Of a stretch of DNA of 64,000 nt, positions 32,180 to 40,628 are shown one piece after another; within the stretch, counting starts at the first letter, position 1, and every line of letters begins with the position of its first letter. The notes beneath the pieces are model-generated. The model worked only from the letters and a program-made list of their open reading frames with translations, did no database searches and was not told the DNA's origin. This stretch comes from Bacillota bacterium (GTDB lineage: Bacteria; Bacillota; Clostridia; Christensenellales; SZUA-584), in the NCBI GenBank assembly GCA_023461435.1, contig JAEYLC010000010.1, positions 372,001 through 436,000 of the forward strand, in the 5' to 3' direction. The translations under genes and the position numbers were made by a program.

Positions 32180-33610
32180 GTGCGTAATTTAACAATGCTG
32201 ACAGACCTCTATCAGCTCACAATGATGTATGGATACCAAAAATGCGGCATGTCCAAAAAAGTATCCGTATTTGATCTTTTCTACAGAAAAGCGGCCTGCG
32301 AAAGCGCCTACGCGATTGCCGCCGGTTTGGAGCAGGTGATCGATTTTGTGAATAACCTGCACTTTTCGGAAGAGGATATCGCATACTTGCGTTCGCTGTC
32401 TTTGTTTGATGAGGCGTTCTTGCAGCATCTGAAAGAGTTTGAGTTTACGGGCGAGATTTACGCGGTGAAGGAAGGAACAGTTGTTTTTCCGTACGAGCCG
32501 ATCATCCGCGTCAAAGCGCCTATTATGGAGGCTCAGCTGGTTGAGACGGCGCTGCTGAACCTTGTCAACCATCAGACGCTGATCGCCACCAAGGCATCGC
32601 GCGTCTGCTATGCGGCAGAAGGCGGCAGCGTGCTTGAATTCGGCCTGCGGCGCGCGCAGGGGCCGGATGCGGGCATCTACGGCGCGAGAGCCGCCATCAT
32701 CGGCGGATGCACGTCCACATCGAACGTGCTGACGGGAGAGCTGTTCGGCATACCGGCCAAGGGCACGCACGCGCACAGCTGGGTAATGAGCTTTCCGAAC
32801 GAAATCGACGCGTTCCGCGCTTACGCGGATATTTTTCCCGATACGTGCATGCTGCTTGTGGATACGTATGATACGCTCAAAAGCGGCGTACCGAACGCAA
32901 TCAAGGTTTTTGAGGAGCTTCGGGCAAAAGGCCACAAGCCTGTGGGCATACGGCTGGATTCGGGTGACCTTGCGTATTTAAGCAAGAAGGCGCGGATCAT
33001 GCTTGATAACGCGGGCTTCCACGACGCGATGATATTTGCCTCCAGCGATATTGACGAATGGCTGATACGCGATATGAAGCTGCAGGGCGCCAAGATCGAC
33101 GTGTGGGGCGTGGGCACAAAGCTGATCACAGGAGACGGCTGCCCGGCGCTCGGCGGCGTTTATAAGCTCTCGGCCGAGATCGATAACGGAAATATGATAC
33201 CCAAGATCAAGGTCAGCGACAACGTCGAAAAGATCACGAATCCCGGCTATAAAAAGCTTACGCGTCTTTACGACAACGCCTCGAAAAAGGCGATCGCTGA
33301 TCTGATTATGCTTGATGACGAAGTGATCGACGAGAATCAGCCGCTCGTGATATTCCATCCGGTGGATACGTGGAAACGCATGCGCCTCACGAATTACCAT
33401 GCGAAGGAGCTGCTGATTCCGGTGTTCGTGGACGGGAGACAGGTGTATAATTCGCCGCCGCTTATGGACATACAGCAGTACGCGAAAGAGGACCTCTCCA
33501 CGTTCTGGGACGAGATCAAGCGCCTGATCAACCCGCAGGAATACAAGGTTGACCTGTCGTATAAGCTGTACGATCTGAAAAAGAGCCTTTTAGAGCAGTG
33601 GGCCAACTAG
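32180..33610 (+). CDS. pncB: Nicotinate phosphoribosyltransferase
   Basis: A 476-residue enzyme that converts nicotinate, PRPP and ATP to nicotinate mononucleotide in NAD salvage. Family signatures seen: LTDLYQLTMMYGY at the N-terminus, EFGLRRAQGPDAG, GTHAHSWVMSF and GIRLDSGDLAYLSK. The length is normal. The start is GTG at 32180 with GGAG ten bases upstream. It follows lgt directly, so the two share the promoter at 31031. A terminator follows. Confidence 0.96.
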   Translation: MRNLTMLTDLYQLTMMYGYQKCGMSKKVSVFDLFYRKAACESAYAIAAGLEQVIDFVNNLHFSEEDIAYLRSLSLFDEAFLQHLKEFEFTGEIYAVKEGTVVFPYEPIIRVKAPIMEAQLVETALLNLVNHQTLIATKASRVCYAAEGGSVLEFGLRRAQGPDAGIYGARAAIIGGCTSTSNVLTGELFGIPAKGTHAHSWVMSFPNEIDAFRAYADIFPDTCMLLVDTYDTLKSGVPNAIKVFEELRAKGHKPVGIRLDSGDLAYLSKKARIMLDNAGFHDAMIFASSDIDEWLIRDMKLQGAKIDVWGVGTKLITGDGCPALGGVYKLSAEIDNGNMIPKIKVSDNVEKITNPGYKKLTRLYDNASKKAIADLIMLDDEVIDENQPLVIFHPVDTWKRMRLTNYHAKELLIPVFVDGRQVYNSPPLMDIQQYAKEDLSTFWDEIKRLINPQEYKVDLSYKLYDLKKSLLEQWAN

Positions 33611-33634
33611 CGCCAAAATAAGACGAACCATACC

Positions 33635-33681
33635 GCACCGTCCGACATTTTCTAAGATTCGGGCGGTGCTATTCTTTTTTT
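33635..33681 (+). terminator. Terminator after pncB
   Basis: GCACCGTCCGA with TCGGGCGGTGC (11 pairs, one G-U), then TATTC and an eight-T run. Confidence 0.88.
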
Positions 33682-33702
33682 AAAAAAGAAAGGGTGGTCT
33701 TA

Positions 33703-34164
33703 ATGAACAATTTAAAAAGAAGCATGACGGGAAAATACAATGCCGACGATGTGGATATGCTGCTTTTAAAGGTGAGGAACGATTATGAGGATTGTTTGAA
33801 GGAGCAGCGCGACCGCATTATGACAATGCGTGATGAGAACCGTGGTCTGAAATTACAGCTAAAGAGGTTTATCGAAAACGAGCAGTACATCGTCGGCGCG
33901 ATCGCGCGCGCGGAGGAGACGGCCAAGTCGATTGTGCTTGAGGCGCAGGCGCAGGCCGCCGACATCGTCGTCAAAGCCAGAAACGAAGAAAAACAGCTGA
34001 ACATGGCAGTAGCCGGATGTTATCAGAAGCTTTTAAGGCTTAAAGGCGCAAGTGAAGAAATTTACAGAGCCATGTCAAAAACAATCGGCGAACAGGATAC
34101 GGCTGAAAAAACGGCGAGCAACGTGCGCCCGTTCATCGGCGTGTACGAAGGGACGCACAGCTGA
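33703..34164 (+). CDS. DivIVA-like coiled-coil protein
   Basis: A 153-residue, largely helical protein. The N-terminal MTGKYNADDVDMLLLKVRNDY resembles the membrane-contacting start of DivIVA/GpsB proteins (the FDxxEVDxFLDxVxxDYE pattern), followed by a heptad coiled coil (about 35-120). The C-terminus is short and polar. DivIVA proteins mark negatively curved membrane at poles and septa and recruit partners in division or sporulation. The phenylalanine of the usual membrane loop is replaced, so the match is partial. AAAGGGTGG precedes the ATG. It lies between two terminators and may be expressed by read-through or from a promoter inside the pncB terminator. Confidence 0.65.
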   Translation: MNNLKRSMTGKYNADDVDMLLLKVRNDYEDCLKEQRDRIMTMRDENRGLKLQLKRFIENEQYIVGAIARAEETAKSIVLEAQAQAADIVVKARNEEKQLNMAVAGCYQKLLRLKGASEEIYRAMSKTIGEQDTAEKTASNVRPFIGVYEGTHS

Positions 34165-34193
34165 TTGCCGGCAACGACAAAAGATTTTGATTG

Positions 34194-34223
34194 AAAGACC
34201 GTCAATCGGCGGTCTTTTTTTTT
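34194..34223 (+). terminator. Terminator after the DivIVA-like gene
   Basis: AAAGACCG (34194-34201) with CGGTCTTT (34210-34217) and nine T residues. Confidence 0.92.
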
Positions 34224-34264
34224 GCCGTTTTTTACGCCGCCGAATGTCCCGGAATCAAAGAGAT

Positions 34265-34293
34265 TTACCGGAATATGCCGTCTGTGATATAAT
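34265..34293 (+). promoter_or_regulatory. Promoter of the dehydratase-like trio
   Basis: TTACCG (34265-34270), 17 bases, TATAAT (34288-34293), with a TG one base before the -10. Confidence 0.65.
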
Positions 34294-34319
34294 ACATTTT
34301 AACTTTAACGGAGGTCAGC

Positions 34320-35240
34320 ATGAAAGTCGGCATACCAAAAGCGTTTTTGTATTACAGATATCGCACGTTGTGGGAAACATTTTTCGAAGCGCTCAACATC
34401 GAGGTCGTGTTAAGCCCGGACACCAACAAAGAGATACTCAATCAGGGCACGATGTACGCGATCGACGAAACCTGTCTGTCTTCGAAAATCTATCTCGGGC
34501 ATGTCCGTTATCTGCTCGACAAGTGCGACAGGCTGTTTGTGCCGCGCATCTCCAATTACGGCAAAGACGGCATACTCTGCACGAAGTTTGAGGCGCTGTA
34601 TGACATCGTGCGCAGCACGTTTCGTGACCAGTCGCCAAAGCTCGTGGATTTCAATATCGACGTGCGCCGCTCGAAGGGCGAGCTCAAGGCGTTTATGCAC
34701 CTCGGCCGCAAGCTGAATAAAAGCAGGCCCGCCACGGTTCGCGCTTATATGCTTGCCAAAATGGCCGAAAGGCAGGCGGCGTCGGAAGAGGTCAGAACGC
34801 AAAGAGAGCTGCTGCGCGCCGGCGGTCTTAAGATACTTGTCGTCGCGCATCCGTATAACGTGTACGACAAGCTGATCGGCGCGCCGGTGCTGAGGATTCT
34901 TCGCGAGCTCGGCACGGTGCCCGTCGTCGCGGATATTGTGGACAGACGCAGGGCGCGGGAGCGCGCGTTTGAGCTGACGGACAGCCTGCCGTGGATGTAC
35001 AACCGGGAATTGATGGGCGCGGTGCTCGAGTACAAGGACTCGGTGGACGGCATCATACTCATGAGCGCGTTTCCGTGCGGGCCCGATTCGCTCGTCAACG
35101 AGATACTGCTGCGGCGCATACACGGCAAACCGATGCTGAACCTGCTGATGGACAGCCAGCAGGCGGAGGCGGGCATCGAGACGCGTCTTGAGAGCTTTGT
35201 CGATATCATCAAATTCAGGCGGGAGGCGAGGGCCAAATGA
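34320..35240 (+). CDS. DUF2229 / 2-hydroxyacyl-CoA dehydratase-like subunit 1
   Basis: A 306-residue protein that starts MKVGIPKAFLYYRYRTLWETF, the DUF2229 opening found in 'acyl-CoA dehydratase activase-related' proteins. Cysteines C52 (DETCLSSKIYLGH), C69, C87 (GILCTKFEAL) and the later FPCGPDS sit where the 2-hydroxyacyl-CoA dehydratase superfamily binds an iron-sulfur cluster. The next gene overlaps it by four bases. In many Clostridia the same parts are fused into one protein of about 1400 residues; here they are separate. No CoA-transferase or acyl-CoA gene is adjacent, so a classical dehydratase role is uncertain. A double-cubane cluster protein-like reductase is an alternative. Confidence 0.8.
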   Translation: MKVGIPKAFLYYRYRTLWETFFEALNIEVVLSPDTNKEILNQGTMYAIDETCLSSKIYLGHVRYLLDKCDRLFVPRISNYGKDGILCTKFEALYDIVRSTFRDQSPKLVDFNIDVRRSKGELKAFMHLGRKLNKSRPATVRAYMLAKMAERQAASEEVRTQRELLRAGGLKILVVAHPYNVYDKLIGAPVLRILRELGTVPVVADIVDRRRARERAFELTDSLPWMYNRELMGAVLEYKDSVDGIILMSAFPCGPDSLVNEILLRRIHGKPMLNLLMDSQQAEAGIETRLESFVDIIKFRREARAK

Positions 35241-36298
35241 AGCGCAAAGTGACATTTCCGCATTTCGGCGATTACTGCGTGCCGCTCGAGTTTCTCGTGA
35301 CGCGCGGCCTTGATATGAATTACGTGACGCCGCCGCCGATGACCAAACGCACGCTCGAGCTCGGCACGAAATACAGCCCCGATTACGTATGCGCGCCGTT
35401 TAAATACAACCTTGGCAGCTATATCGAAGCGATCGAGAGCGGCGCCGATCTGCTCGTCCAAACGGGCGGCGCGTGCCGTCTCGGGTATTACGGCGAGCTG
35501 CACGAGCAGATTTTACGTGATCTCGGTTACAAATTCGATTTTGTGAATCTCGCTCACGCGGATTATTCCAAGCTGCATACGCTGATCGCCGAGTTTAAAA
35601 AGATCAACCCGAGCTTTTCGATACCCAAGGTGACGGGCGCGTTGCTGGCCGCCGTGAAGATGGCGAAATGTATGGACAGCGCCGACGACTATATCCGGCG
35701 CAATGTCGGGTTTGAGACGGAAAACGGCGCGTTTGATGCGCAAAAGAGCCGCTTTTTAAGCGAGCTTCGCGGCTGCAATACAAAAAAGGATGTGGAGAAA
35801 GCGTATCAGCGCTGCATGGACGCGATGCGCAGCATCCCGACCGACAAACCGAGGCGGCCGCTGCGGGTCGCGATCGTCGGGGAATATTACACGATCATGG
35901 ACCCGTTCAGCAACCACAATATCGAACGCGAGATGGCGAAGATGGGCATGGCGATAGAGCGCTGGATGAACCTTTCTCACAGCCTTTTTCATTATCCGGA
36001 AAAGGAAATGGGGCGCAAAATACACGGCTATTCAAAATACAATATGGGCGCGACGAGCATGGCGACGATCGATGTGGCGCTCTCGTGCGCAAAAAAAGGA
36101 TATGACGGCATCATCCATGTGAAATCGTTCGGCTGCACGCCCGAGATGGATTCGATTCCGGTGCTGCAGAACATCAGCCTGGACTATAAAATACCCGTAC
36201 TGTATTTCAGCTTCGATTCGCAGACGGGCGATACGGGCATACAGACGAGGCTCGAAGCATTCTACGACATGATTCAAATGAGGAAGTACGAAAAATGA
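35237..36298 (+). CDS. 2-hydroxyacyl-CoA dehydratase-like subunit 2
   Basis: A 353-residue protein of the HgdB/BcrC/DUF2229 superfamily. Likely cluster cysteines are C14 (GDYCVPLEF), C52 (DYVCAPFKYNLG) and C80 (GGACRLGYYGE). The second half has IVGEYYTIMDPFSN, HVKSFGCTPEMDS and SFDSQTGDTGIQTRLEAF. The C-terminal G-I-x-T-R-L-E-(S/A)-F segment is shared with the upstream protein (GIETRLESF), so the two are distant paralogues. It is coupled by ATGA overlaps on both sides. It probably forms a heterodimer with subunit 1 that is charged with low-potential electrons by the activase encoded next. Confidence 0.82.
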   Translation: MKRKVTFPHFGDYCVPLEFLVTRGLDMNYVTPPPMTKRTLELGTKYSPDYVCAPFKYNLGSYIEAIESGADLLVQTGGACRLGYYGELHEQILRDLGYKFDFVNLAHADYSKLHTLIAEFKKINPSFSIPKVTGALLAAVKMAKCMDSADDYIRRNVGFETENGAFDAQKSRFLSELRGCNTKKDVEKAYQRCMDAMRSIPTDKPRRPLRVAIVGEYYTIMDPFSNHNIEREMAKMGMAIERWMNLSHSLFHYPEKEMGRKIHGYSKYNMGATSMATIDVALSCAKKGYDGIIHVKSFGCTPEMDSIPVLQNISLDYKIPVLYFSFDSQTGDTGIQTRLEAFYDMIQMRKYEK

Positions 36299-37266
36299 AA
36301 AAAGCATATATGGGCATCGATATCGGCTCGATATCCACAAAAGGCGTTGTGATCGACAGCAGCAATAACGTTCTTGCCTCCGAATACCTGTGGACCGAGG
36401 GCAACCCGATCGCCGCCTCGAAACAACTGATTGGCGTGCTGGCAGAAAAGCTGAAGGGCTTGGATTATGAGGTGATATCCGTCGGCACAACGGGCAGCGC
36501 GCGCAAGCTCGTCGGCGTGATGACGGGCGCGTCGGTGGTGAAAAACGAGATCACGGCGCACGCGATCGGCACGACGGCAATGTACCCCGATGTGCGCACG
36601 ATATTCGAGATCGGCGGGCAGGATTCCAAGATCATTCTGATTGAAAACGGCATCGTCGTGGATTACGCGATGAACACGCTGTGTGCCGCGGGCACGGGCT
36701 CGTTTCTTTCGAGCCAGGCCGCGCGTCTCGGCATCGCCGTTGAGGATTTCGGCCGGATCGCGCTCACGTCGAATAACCCGACGCCCATTGCGGCGCGCTG
36801 CACCGTGTTCGCCGAGTCCGATCTCGTGCATAAGGCGCAGATCGGCTACTCAAAGCCGGATATCATCGCGGGGCTGTGCAAGGCCGTGGTCACAAACTAC
36901 TTAAACAACGTCGGCAAGGGCAAGAAGATCAATCCGCCCATCGTGTTTCAGGGCGGCGTCAGCAAAAACGTCGGCGTGATAAAGGCCTTCGAGGAAGCCA
37001 CAGGGCATCCCGTCATCGTCGATGAAAACGGCCATCTGACGGGCGCGCTCGGCGCGGCGATACTCGCGTGCCGGTCATTGAAGGAAAAGCGGTTCGATTT
37101 CAGCGTCGCGGAGACGGATTTTGCGACGCGCGGCGTCACATGCGGCCGCTGTGCCAACAACTGCGAGATCATCTGCGTCTACGAAAACGACACGCTGATC
37201 GACGCTTGGGGCAACAAATGCGAAAAAGGCGCGATACAGCAAAAGAATCATTTCGCAAGCGCGTGA
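36295..37266 (+). CDS. ATP-dependent activase of the dehydratase-like system (HgdC/BadF family)
   Basis: A 323-residue ASKHA-fold ATPase. The phosphate loop is MGIDIGSISTKGVVID, followed by EIGGQDSKI and FQGGVSKNVGV. The two cysteines that hold the bridging 4Fe-4S cluster of HgdC-type archerases are present: C130 (CAAGTGSF) and C169 (RCTVFAESD). A C-terminal extension carries five more cysteines (C283, C286, C290, C294, C309), as in the large fused homologues, and may bind a second cluster. It would couple ATP hydrolysis to injection of one low-potential electron into the partner subunits. It is coupled to the upstream gene by ATGA. Confidence 0.92.
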   Translation: MKKAYMGIDIGSISTKGVVIDSSNNVLASEYLWTEGNPIAASKQLIGVLAEKLKGLDYEVISVGTTGSARKLVGVMTGASVVKNEITAHAIGTTAMYPDVRTIFEIGGQDSKIILIENGIVVDYAMNTLCAAGTGSFLSSQAARLGIAVEDFGRIALTSNNPTPIAARCTVFAESDLVHKAQIGYSKPDIIAGLCKAVVTNYLNNVGKGKKINPPIVFQGGVSKNVGVIKAFEEATGHPVIVDENGHLTGALGAAILACRSLKEKRFDFSVAETDFATRGVTCGRCANNCEIICVYENDTLIDAWGNKCEKGAIQQKNHFASA

Positions 37267-37358
37267 ATGGGAGGCTGATAGCGCAAGACGATGGTTCAAA
37301 GCGGTAAGTGAATCTAATGTAAACATTTGTTGAAACGCTATGCACACCTTAAGGGCAA

Positions 37359-37367
37359 TGGTATAAT
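37359..37367 (+). promoter_or_regulatory. Extended -10 promoter of the luxR-type gene
   Basis: TGG followed by TATAAT (37362-37367). The -35 is weak, as expected for an extended -10 promoter. Transcription would start about 22 bases before the TTG start. Confidence 0.6.
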
Positions 37368-37395
37368 TTTTCTAACAATATTTCGGAGGCGTAAT

Positions 37396-38328
37396 TTGGG
37401 CATCATTTTCGACGCGATACAGTTTGTGGAGACGTCACTGCTGTTTTCATCCATGCTGTTTTCAGTGATTATGTACTTAAGAACAAAGGACCGTCTCGCG
37501 CGCCGCACATTGATGGTGCTGCTGCCCGTCGCAGCGTTGCTTTTCATTTCCTATATGTACAGCCTCAACGTGAAGAACGAAGCGGGGGCAGCGAGCGTGT
37601 CGTGGCTCACGCCGCTGTTCGCGCTGCTTATCATCGCGCTGATCATGGCGTCGATACTCGCGGCCTGCTTTTATGTGATACAGCTTTTCCCGATCTCCCA
37701 GCACAAGAAACGCGTGGCGCTGCTCTCCGCGACAGGCATTACGGGCGTGCTGCTGGTCACCACCGCGATTCTCGTCATGTACATGTCGCGCGCGGATCTG
37801 ACGCAGTCGGTCACCACCGCGATATGGGCGTTTTACCCGCTCTGTTCCATCGCGCTTTTTATCGAGGCGCTCGCGGTGGCCGGCATGTACCGCAAAATTA
37901 CGGCGCCGCATGACTTAAGGCTGTCACGGTATTTTCTGATTGCGTTTATTCCGCAGATCGCTTACTCGATCATCGATTTTCTGCTGCTTCGAAACATATC
38001 GTTTCAGCTCACGCATATCTCGTATGCCGTGTTCTCGGTCTTCGTGTTTGTCGATCTGTGCACATATTTCTTCAAACACTACAGTCAGGAGATCGATATA
38101 TCGCCGAAGAAGGAAGACCTGAAAAATAAATTCTCGTTGAGCGACCGCGAATATGAGGTGATTGAGCTGCTCGCCAAAGGCATGTCCAATCAGGTGATAT
38201 CAGAAAAGCTGCATATCAGCGTCAACACCGTCAAATCGCATATCAAGCGCATTTATTCAAAGCTTAATATCACAAACCGGCTCCAGCTTGTCAACTTGCT
38301 GGGAAACGGCCATAATTCAGCGCAATAA
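37396..38328 (+). CDS. Membrane-bound LuxR-type transcriptional regulator
   Basis: A 310-residue protein. The first 215 residues form about seven hydrophobic segments, and the C-terminal 65 hold a LuxR/GerE helix-turn-helix (LSDREYEVIELLAKGMSNQVISEKLHISVNTVKSHIKRIYSKL). It thus joins a membrane sensor directly to a DNA-binding domain without a kinase. The best start is TTG 37396, which has GGAGG at ideal spacing; ATG codons upstream are not preceded by a site and precede the promoter. The adjacent MMPL exporter and secreted protein are probable targets. What it senses (membrane stress, lipid or drug) is unknown. Confidence 0.87.
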   Translation: MGIIFDAIQFVETSLLFSSMLFSVIMYLRTKDRLARRTLMVLLPVAALLFISYMYSLNVKNEAGAASVSWLTPLFALLIIALIMASILAACFYVIQLFPISQHKKRVALLSATGITGVLLVTTAILVMYMSRADLTQSVTTAIWAFYPLCSIALFIEALAVAGMYRKITAPHDLRLSRYFLIAFIPQIAYSIIDFLLLRNISFQLTHISYAVFSVFVFVDLCTYFFKHYSQEIDISPKKEDLKNKFSLSDREYEVIELLAKGMSNQVISEKLHISVNTVKSHIKRIYSKLNITNRLQLVNLLGNGHNSAQ

Positions 38329-38334
38329 AGCGAT

Positions 38335-38396
38335 ATTCACCCGAAAGGGTGAATGAAAAATCACCCCGAATGGTGTGCGATTGCACACGTTCGGGG
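38335..38396 (+). promoter_or_regulatory. Two adjacent strong hairpins between luxR-type and MMPL genes
   Basis: Hairpin 1: ATTCACCC, loop GAAA, GGGTGAAT (38335-38354). Hairpin 2: CCCCGAA (38364-38370) with TTCGGGG (38390-38396), and inside it GTGTGC, loop GATT, GCACAC. Neither is followed by a T-run on the plus strand. They could be operators for a dimeric regulator or RNA structures that set the ratio of the two genes. Confidence 0.6.
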
Positions 38397-38461
38397 CATT
38401 GTGCGCGCCATTTTTCGGCCCTATGATGATCTTTGAGGAAAACGAAAAGAGGAGAGCATCA

Positions 38462-40540
38462 TTGAAGTTGCTGTTTGAAAGGGCCGTCGGAAAAAAGAAA
38501 ACCGTCATCATCATTTTTGCATGCGCGGCAGTGGTCTGCGCGTTTTTAATGCTGGGCGTGGGACAGAATTATGATATGTCCAAATACCTGCCCGACCATT
38601 CCGATTCCAAAAAGGGTATCGATATATTAAAGACCGAGTACAGCTACAACGGCAGCGCGCTGCTGATGCTCGAAGACAAGAGCATTGTGCAGGTGCTAGA
38701 CGCCAAGGAAAAGCTCGAAGCGATCGGCGGCATTGAAACGGTCGTCTGGCTCGACGATGTGGCCGATTTGAAGCAGCCCGTCGAGCTGATCGATAAGGAA
38801 GTGCGCAACAATTATTATAATAACGGCAGCGCGCTGCTGCAGATCGTCTTCACGCAGGATGATTATTCAGACGCGACGCGCGGCGCCCTCAATGAAATCA
38901 AGGATGTATTCGGGAACGATGCGCTGCTTTCAGGCAGCGCGATGGACGCTTACATGAATGTCAATTCCATCAACGGCAACATCATGACGGGCGTGGCAAT
39001 CGCGCTTGGCATCGTGCTGGTCATATTGTTTCTCACCACCAACTCCGTCGCCGAGGTTATATTGTTCCTGCTCACAATCGGCGTGGCCATTCTGCTCAAT
39101 TTGGGCACCAATGTGATATTCGGCGAAATATCGTATATGACATTCGCGAGCGCGGCGATATTGCAGCTGGCTGTGTCGATGGACTATTCAATATTTCTGC
39201 TGCACCGATTCGGTTACGAACGCCAGACGGAAAGCGACCCGAATAAAGCGATGACCAAGGCCGTTCGCGCGTCCTTCTCATCCATCATGGCGAGCGGCGC
39301 AACCACGCTTGTGGGTTTCCTCGCACTGATATTCATGAGCTATACTCTCGGCGCGGATATGGGGCTCGTGCTTGCCAAAGGCATCGTCTTCAGCCTGCTG
39401 TCCGTCATGCTGCTGCTGCCGGTTCTTGCGGTCCTGTGCGTAAAGCTGATCGACAAAACAAAGCACAAAGCGCTGCTGCCTTCGCTTAAGAAGGTTCAGC
39501 ACCTGCTCGGCGGCAAAGTCAAATATATCGTGGTCGGGCTGCTTATCGTCACGAGCCTGTTATCATTCATGGCTCAGAACAAAAACGAATTCATGTATTC
39601 GTCGAGCAACGTGGGAGACGCCAAGCAGACCGCGGCAAACGATAAAATCAAACAGACTTTCGGTGAAAGCAACGATTTTGTGGTGATCGTGCCGCGCGGC
39701 AGCGAAACCGGCGAATACGACATGGCGCAGGAAATCGAGAAGCTCGATACCGTCAAGAGCGTGCAGGGCCTCTATGCCTTTATCGACCCGGCGACGCCGC
39801 AGGAGATCGTGCCGGATTATTTGAGAGATGAGTTTCTGAGCGATAACTATTCACGCTATATCGTGGAAGTGGATACGCCGATCGAAAGCCCGGCGGCGAT
39901 GAAGGCTGTGGAGCAGATTCGAAGCGTGGCGTCGAATCATTTCGATACCGCCACCGTGACCGGTCCGTCGCCCGTCATCTACGACATCGCGCAGGCCACA
40001 TCGGGAGATTTTTCGCTTGTGACATGGCTCTCTATCGCTTTTGTGGGCATCATCATACTCGTCACGTTCCGGTCTGTCACAATACCGGCGATACTGCTTT
40101 TTATCATCGAGACATCCATCTGGATCAACATGGCGGTGCCGTATTTTGAAGGGACGCCGATGATATTCATCGGGTATATGATCATCAGCGCCGTGCAGCT
40201 CGGCGCCACGATCGACTACGCGATATTGATGACCAACTACTTTCAGGAGGGCCGCTTAACGATGGATAAAAGAAGCGCGGCCGAGTACGCCGTGGAGAAA
40301 GCGGGTCCGTCCATCATGGTCTCGGCGTTTGTGCTGTCGGTCGGCGGGTTTGTGATCGCGGGGACGTTTACTCAGCAGGCCATGGCGCAGCTCGGGACGC
40401 TGATCGGCCGGGGCGCGCTGCTTTCGGGCTTTCTCACAATATTCGTGCTGCCGCAGCTGCTGATTACGCTCGACGGTGTCATCAAGAAAACGACGTTAAG
40501 AGCAAAGCTATTTAAAAGGAGACAGAAAAATGAGATATAA
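38462..40540 (+). CDS. MMPL/RND-family exporter
   Basis: A 692-residue membrane protein with the duplicated RND layout. TM1 (about 15-35), an extracytoplasmic domain and a six-helix bundle (about 175-350, with the SMDYSIFLLHRFGYER signature) are followed by a second copy (about 365-680, with GATIDYAILMTNYFQE). The two Asp-Tyr motifs in the mid-membrane helices form the proton relay. MMPL proteins export lipids, glycolipids or drugs. The start is TTG 38462 with GAGGAG seven bases upstream; the in-frame ATGs at about 38420 lack a site. The substrate is probably tied to the secreted helical protein downstream. Confidence 0.92.
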   Translation: MKLLFERAVGKKKTVIIIFACAAVVCAFLMLGVGQNYDMSKYLPDHSDSKKGIDILKTEYSYNGSALLMLEDKSIVQVLDAKEKLEAIGGIETVVWLDDVADLKQPVELIDKEVRNNYYNNGSALLQIVFTQDDYSDATRGALNEIKDVFGNDALLSGSAMDAYMNVNSINGNIMTGVAIALGIVLVILFLTTNSVAEVILFLLTIGVAILLNLGTNVIFGEISYMTFASAAILQLAVSMDYSIFLLHRFGYERQTESDPNKAMTKAVRASFSSIMASGATTLVGFLALIFMSYTLGADMGLVLAKGIVFSLLSVMLLLPVLAVLCVKLIDKTKHKALLPSLKKVQHLLGGKVKYIVVGLLIVTSLLSFMAQNKNEFMYSSSNVGDAKQTAANDKIKQTFGESNDFVVIVPRGSETGEYDMAQEIEKLDTVKSVQGLYAFIDPATPQEIVPDYLRDEFLSDNYSRYIVEVDTPIESPAAMKAVEQIRSVASNHFDTATVTGPSPVIYDIAQATSGDFSLVTWLSIAFVGIIILVTFRSVTIPAILLFIIETSIWINMAVPYFEGTPMIFIGYMIISAVQLGATIDYAILMTNYFQEGRLTMDKRSAAEYAVEKAGPSIMVSAFVLSVGGFVIAGTFTQQAMAQLGTLIGRGALLSGFLTIFVLPQLLITLDGVIKKTTLRAKLFKRRQKNEI

Positions 40541-40628
40541 AAAGCCAAGTGGAATCAAAATAACGATGATGATATGCGCAAATTCGGAATATGCGCTGCA
40601 GGGATTTGATTGGGGGTATGGATTATGA
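40530..40628 (+). CDS. Possible 32-residue peptide bridging the MMPL and secreted-protein genes
   Basis: The ATG at 40530 is preceded by AAAAGGAG at ideal spacing, inside the last codons of the MMPL gene. The frame runs 32 codons and stops as ATGA with the start of the next gene, giving perfect coupling at both ends. The peptide starts MRYKKPSGIKITMMICAN and ends FDWGYGL. It has no recognised homologue. It may be a real small protein, a coupling leader or a chance frame. Confidence 0.4.
   Translation: MRYKKPSGIKITMMICANSEYALQGFDWGYGL

Noticed and set aside
34410..35255. Antisense open frame of 281 codons opposite dehydratase-like subunit 1
   Set aside because: Composition typical of a shadow frame; the plus-strand gene has clear motifs and couplings.
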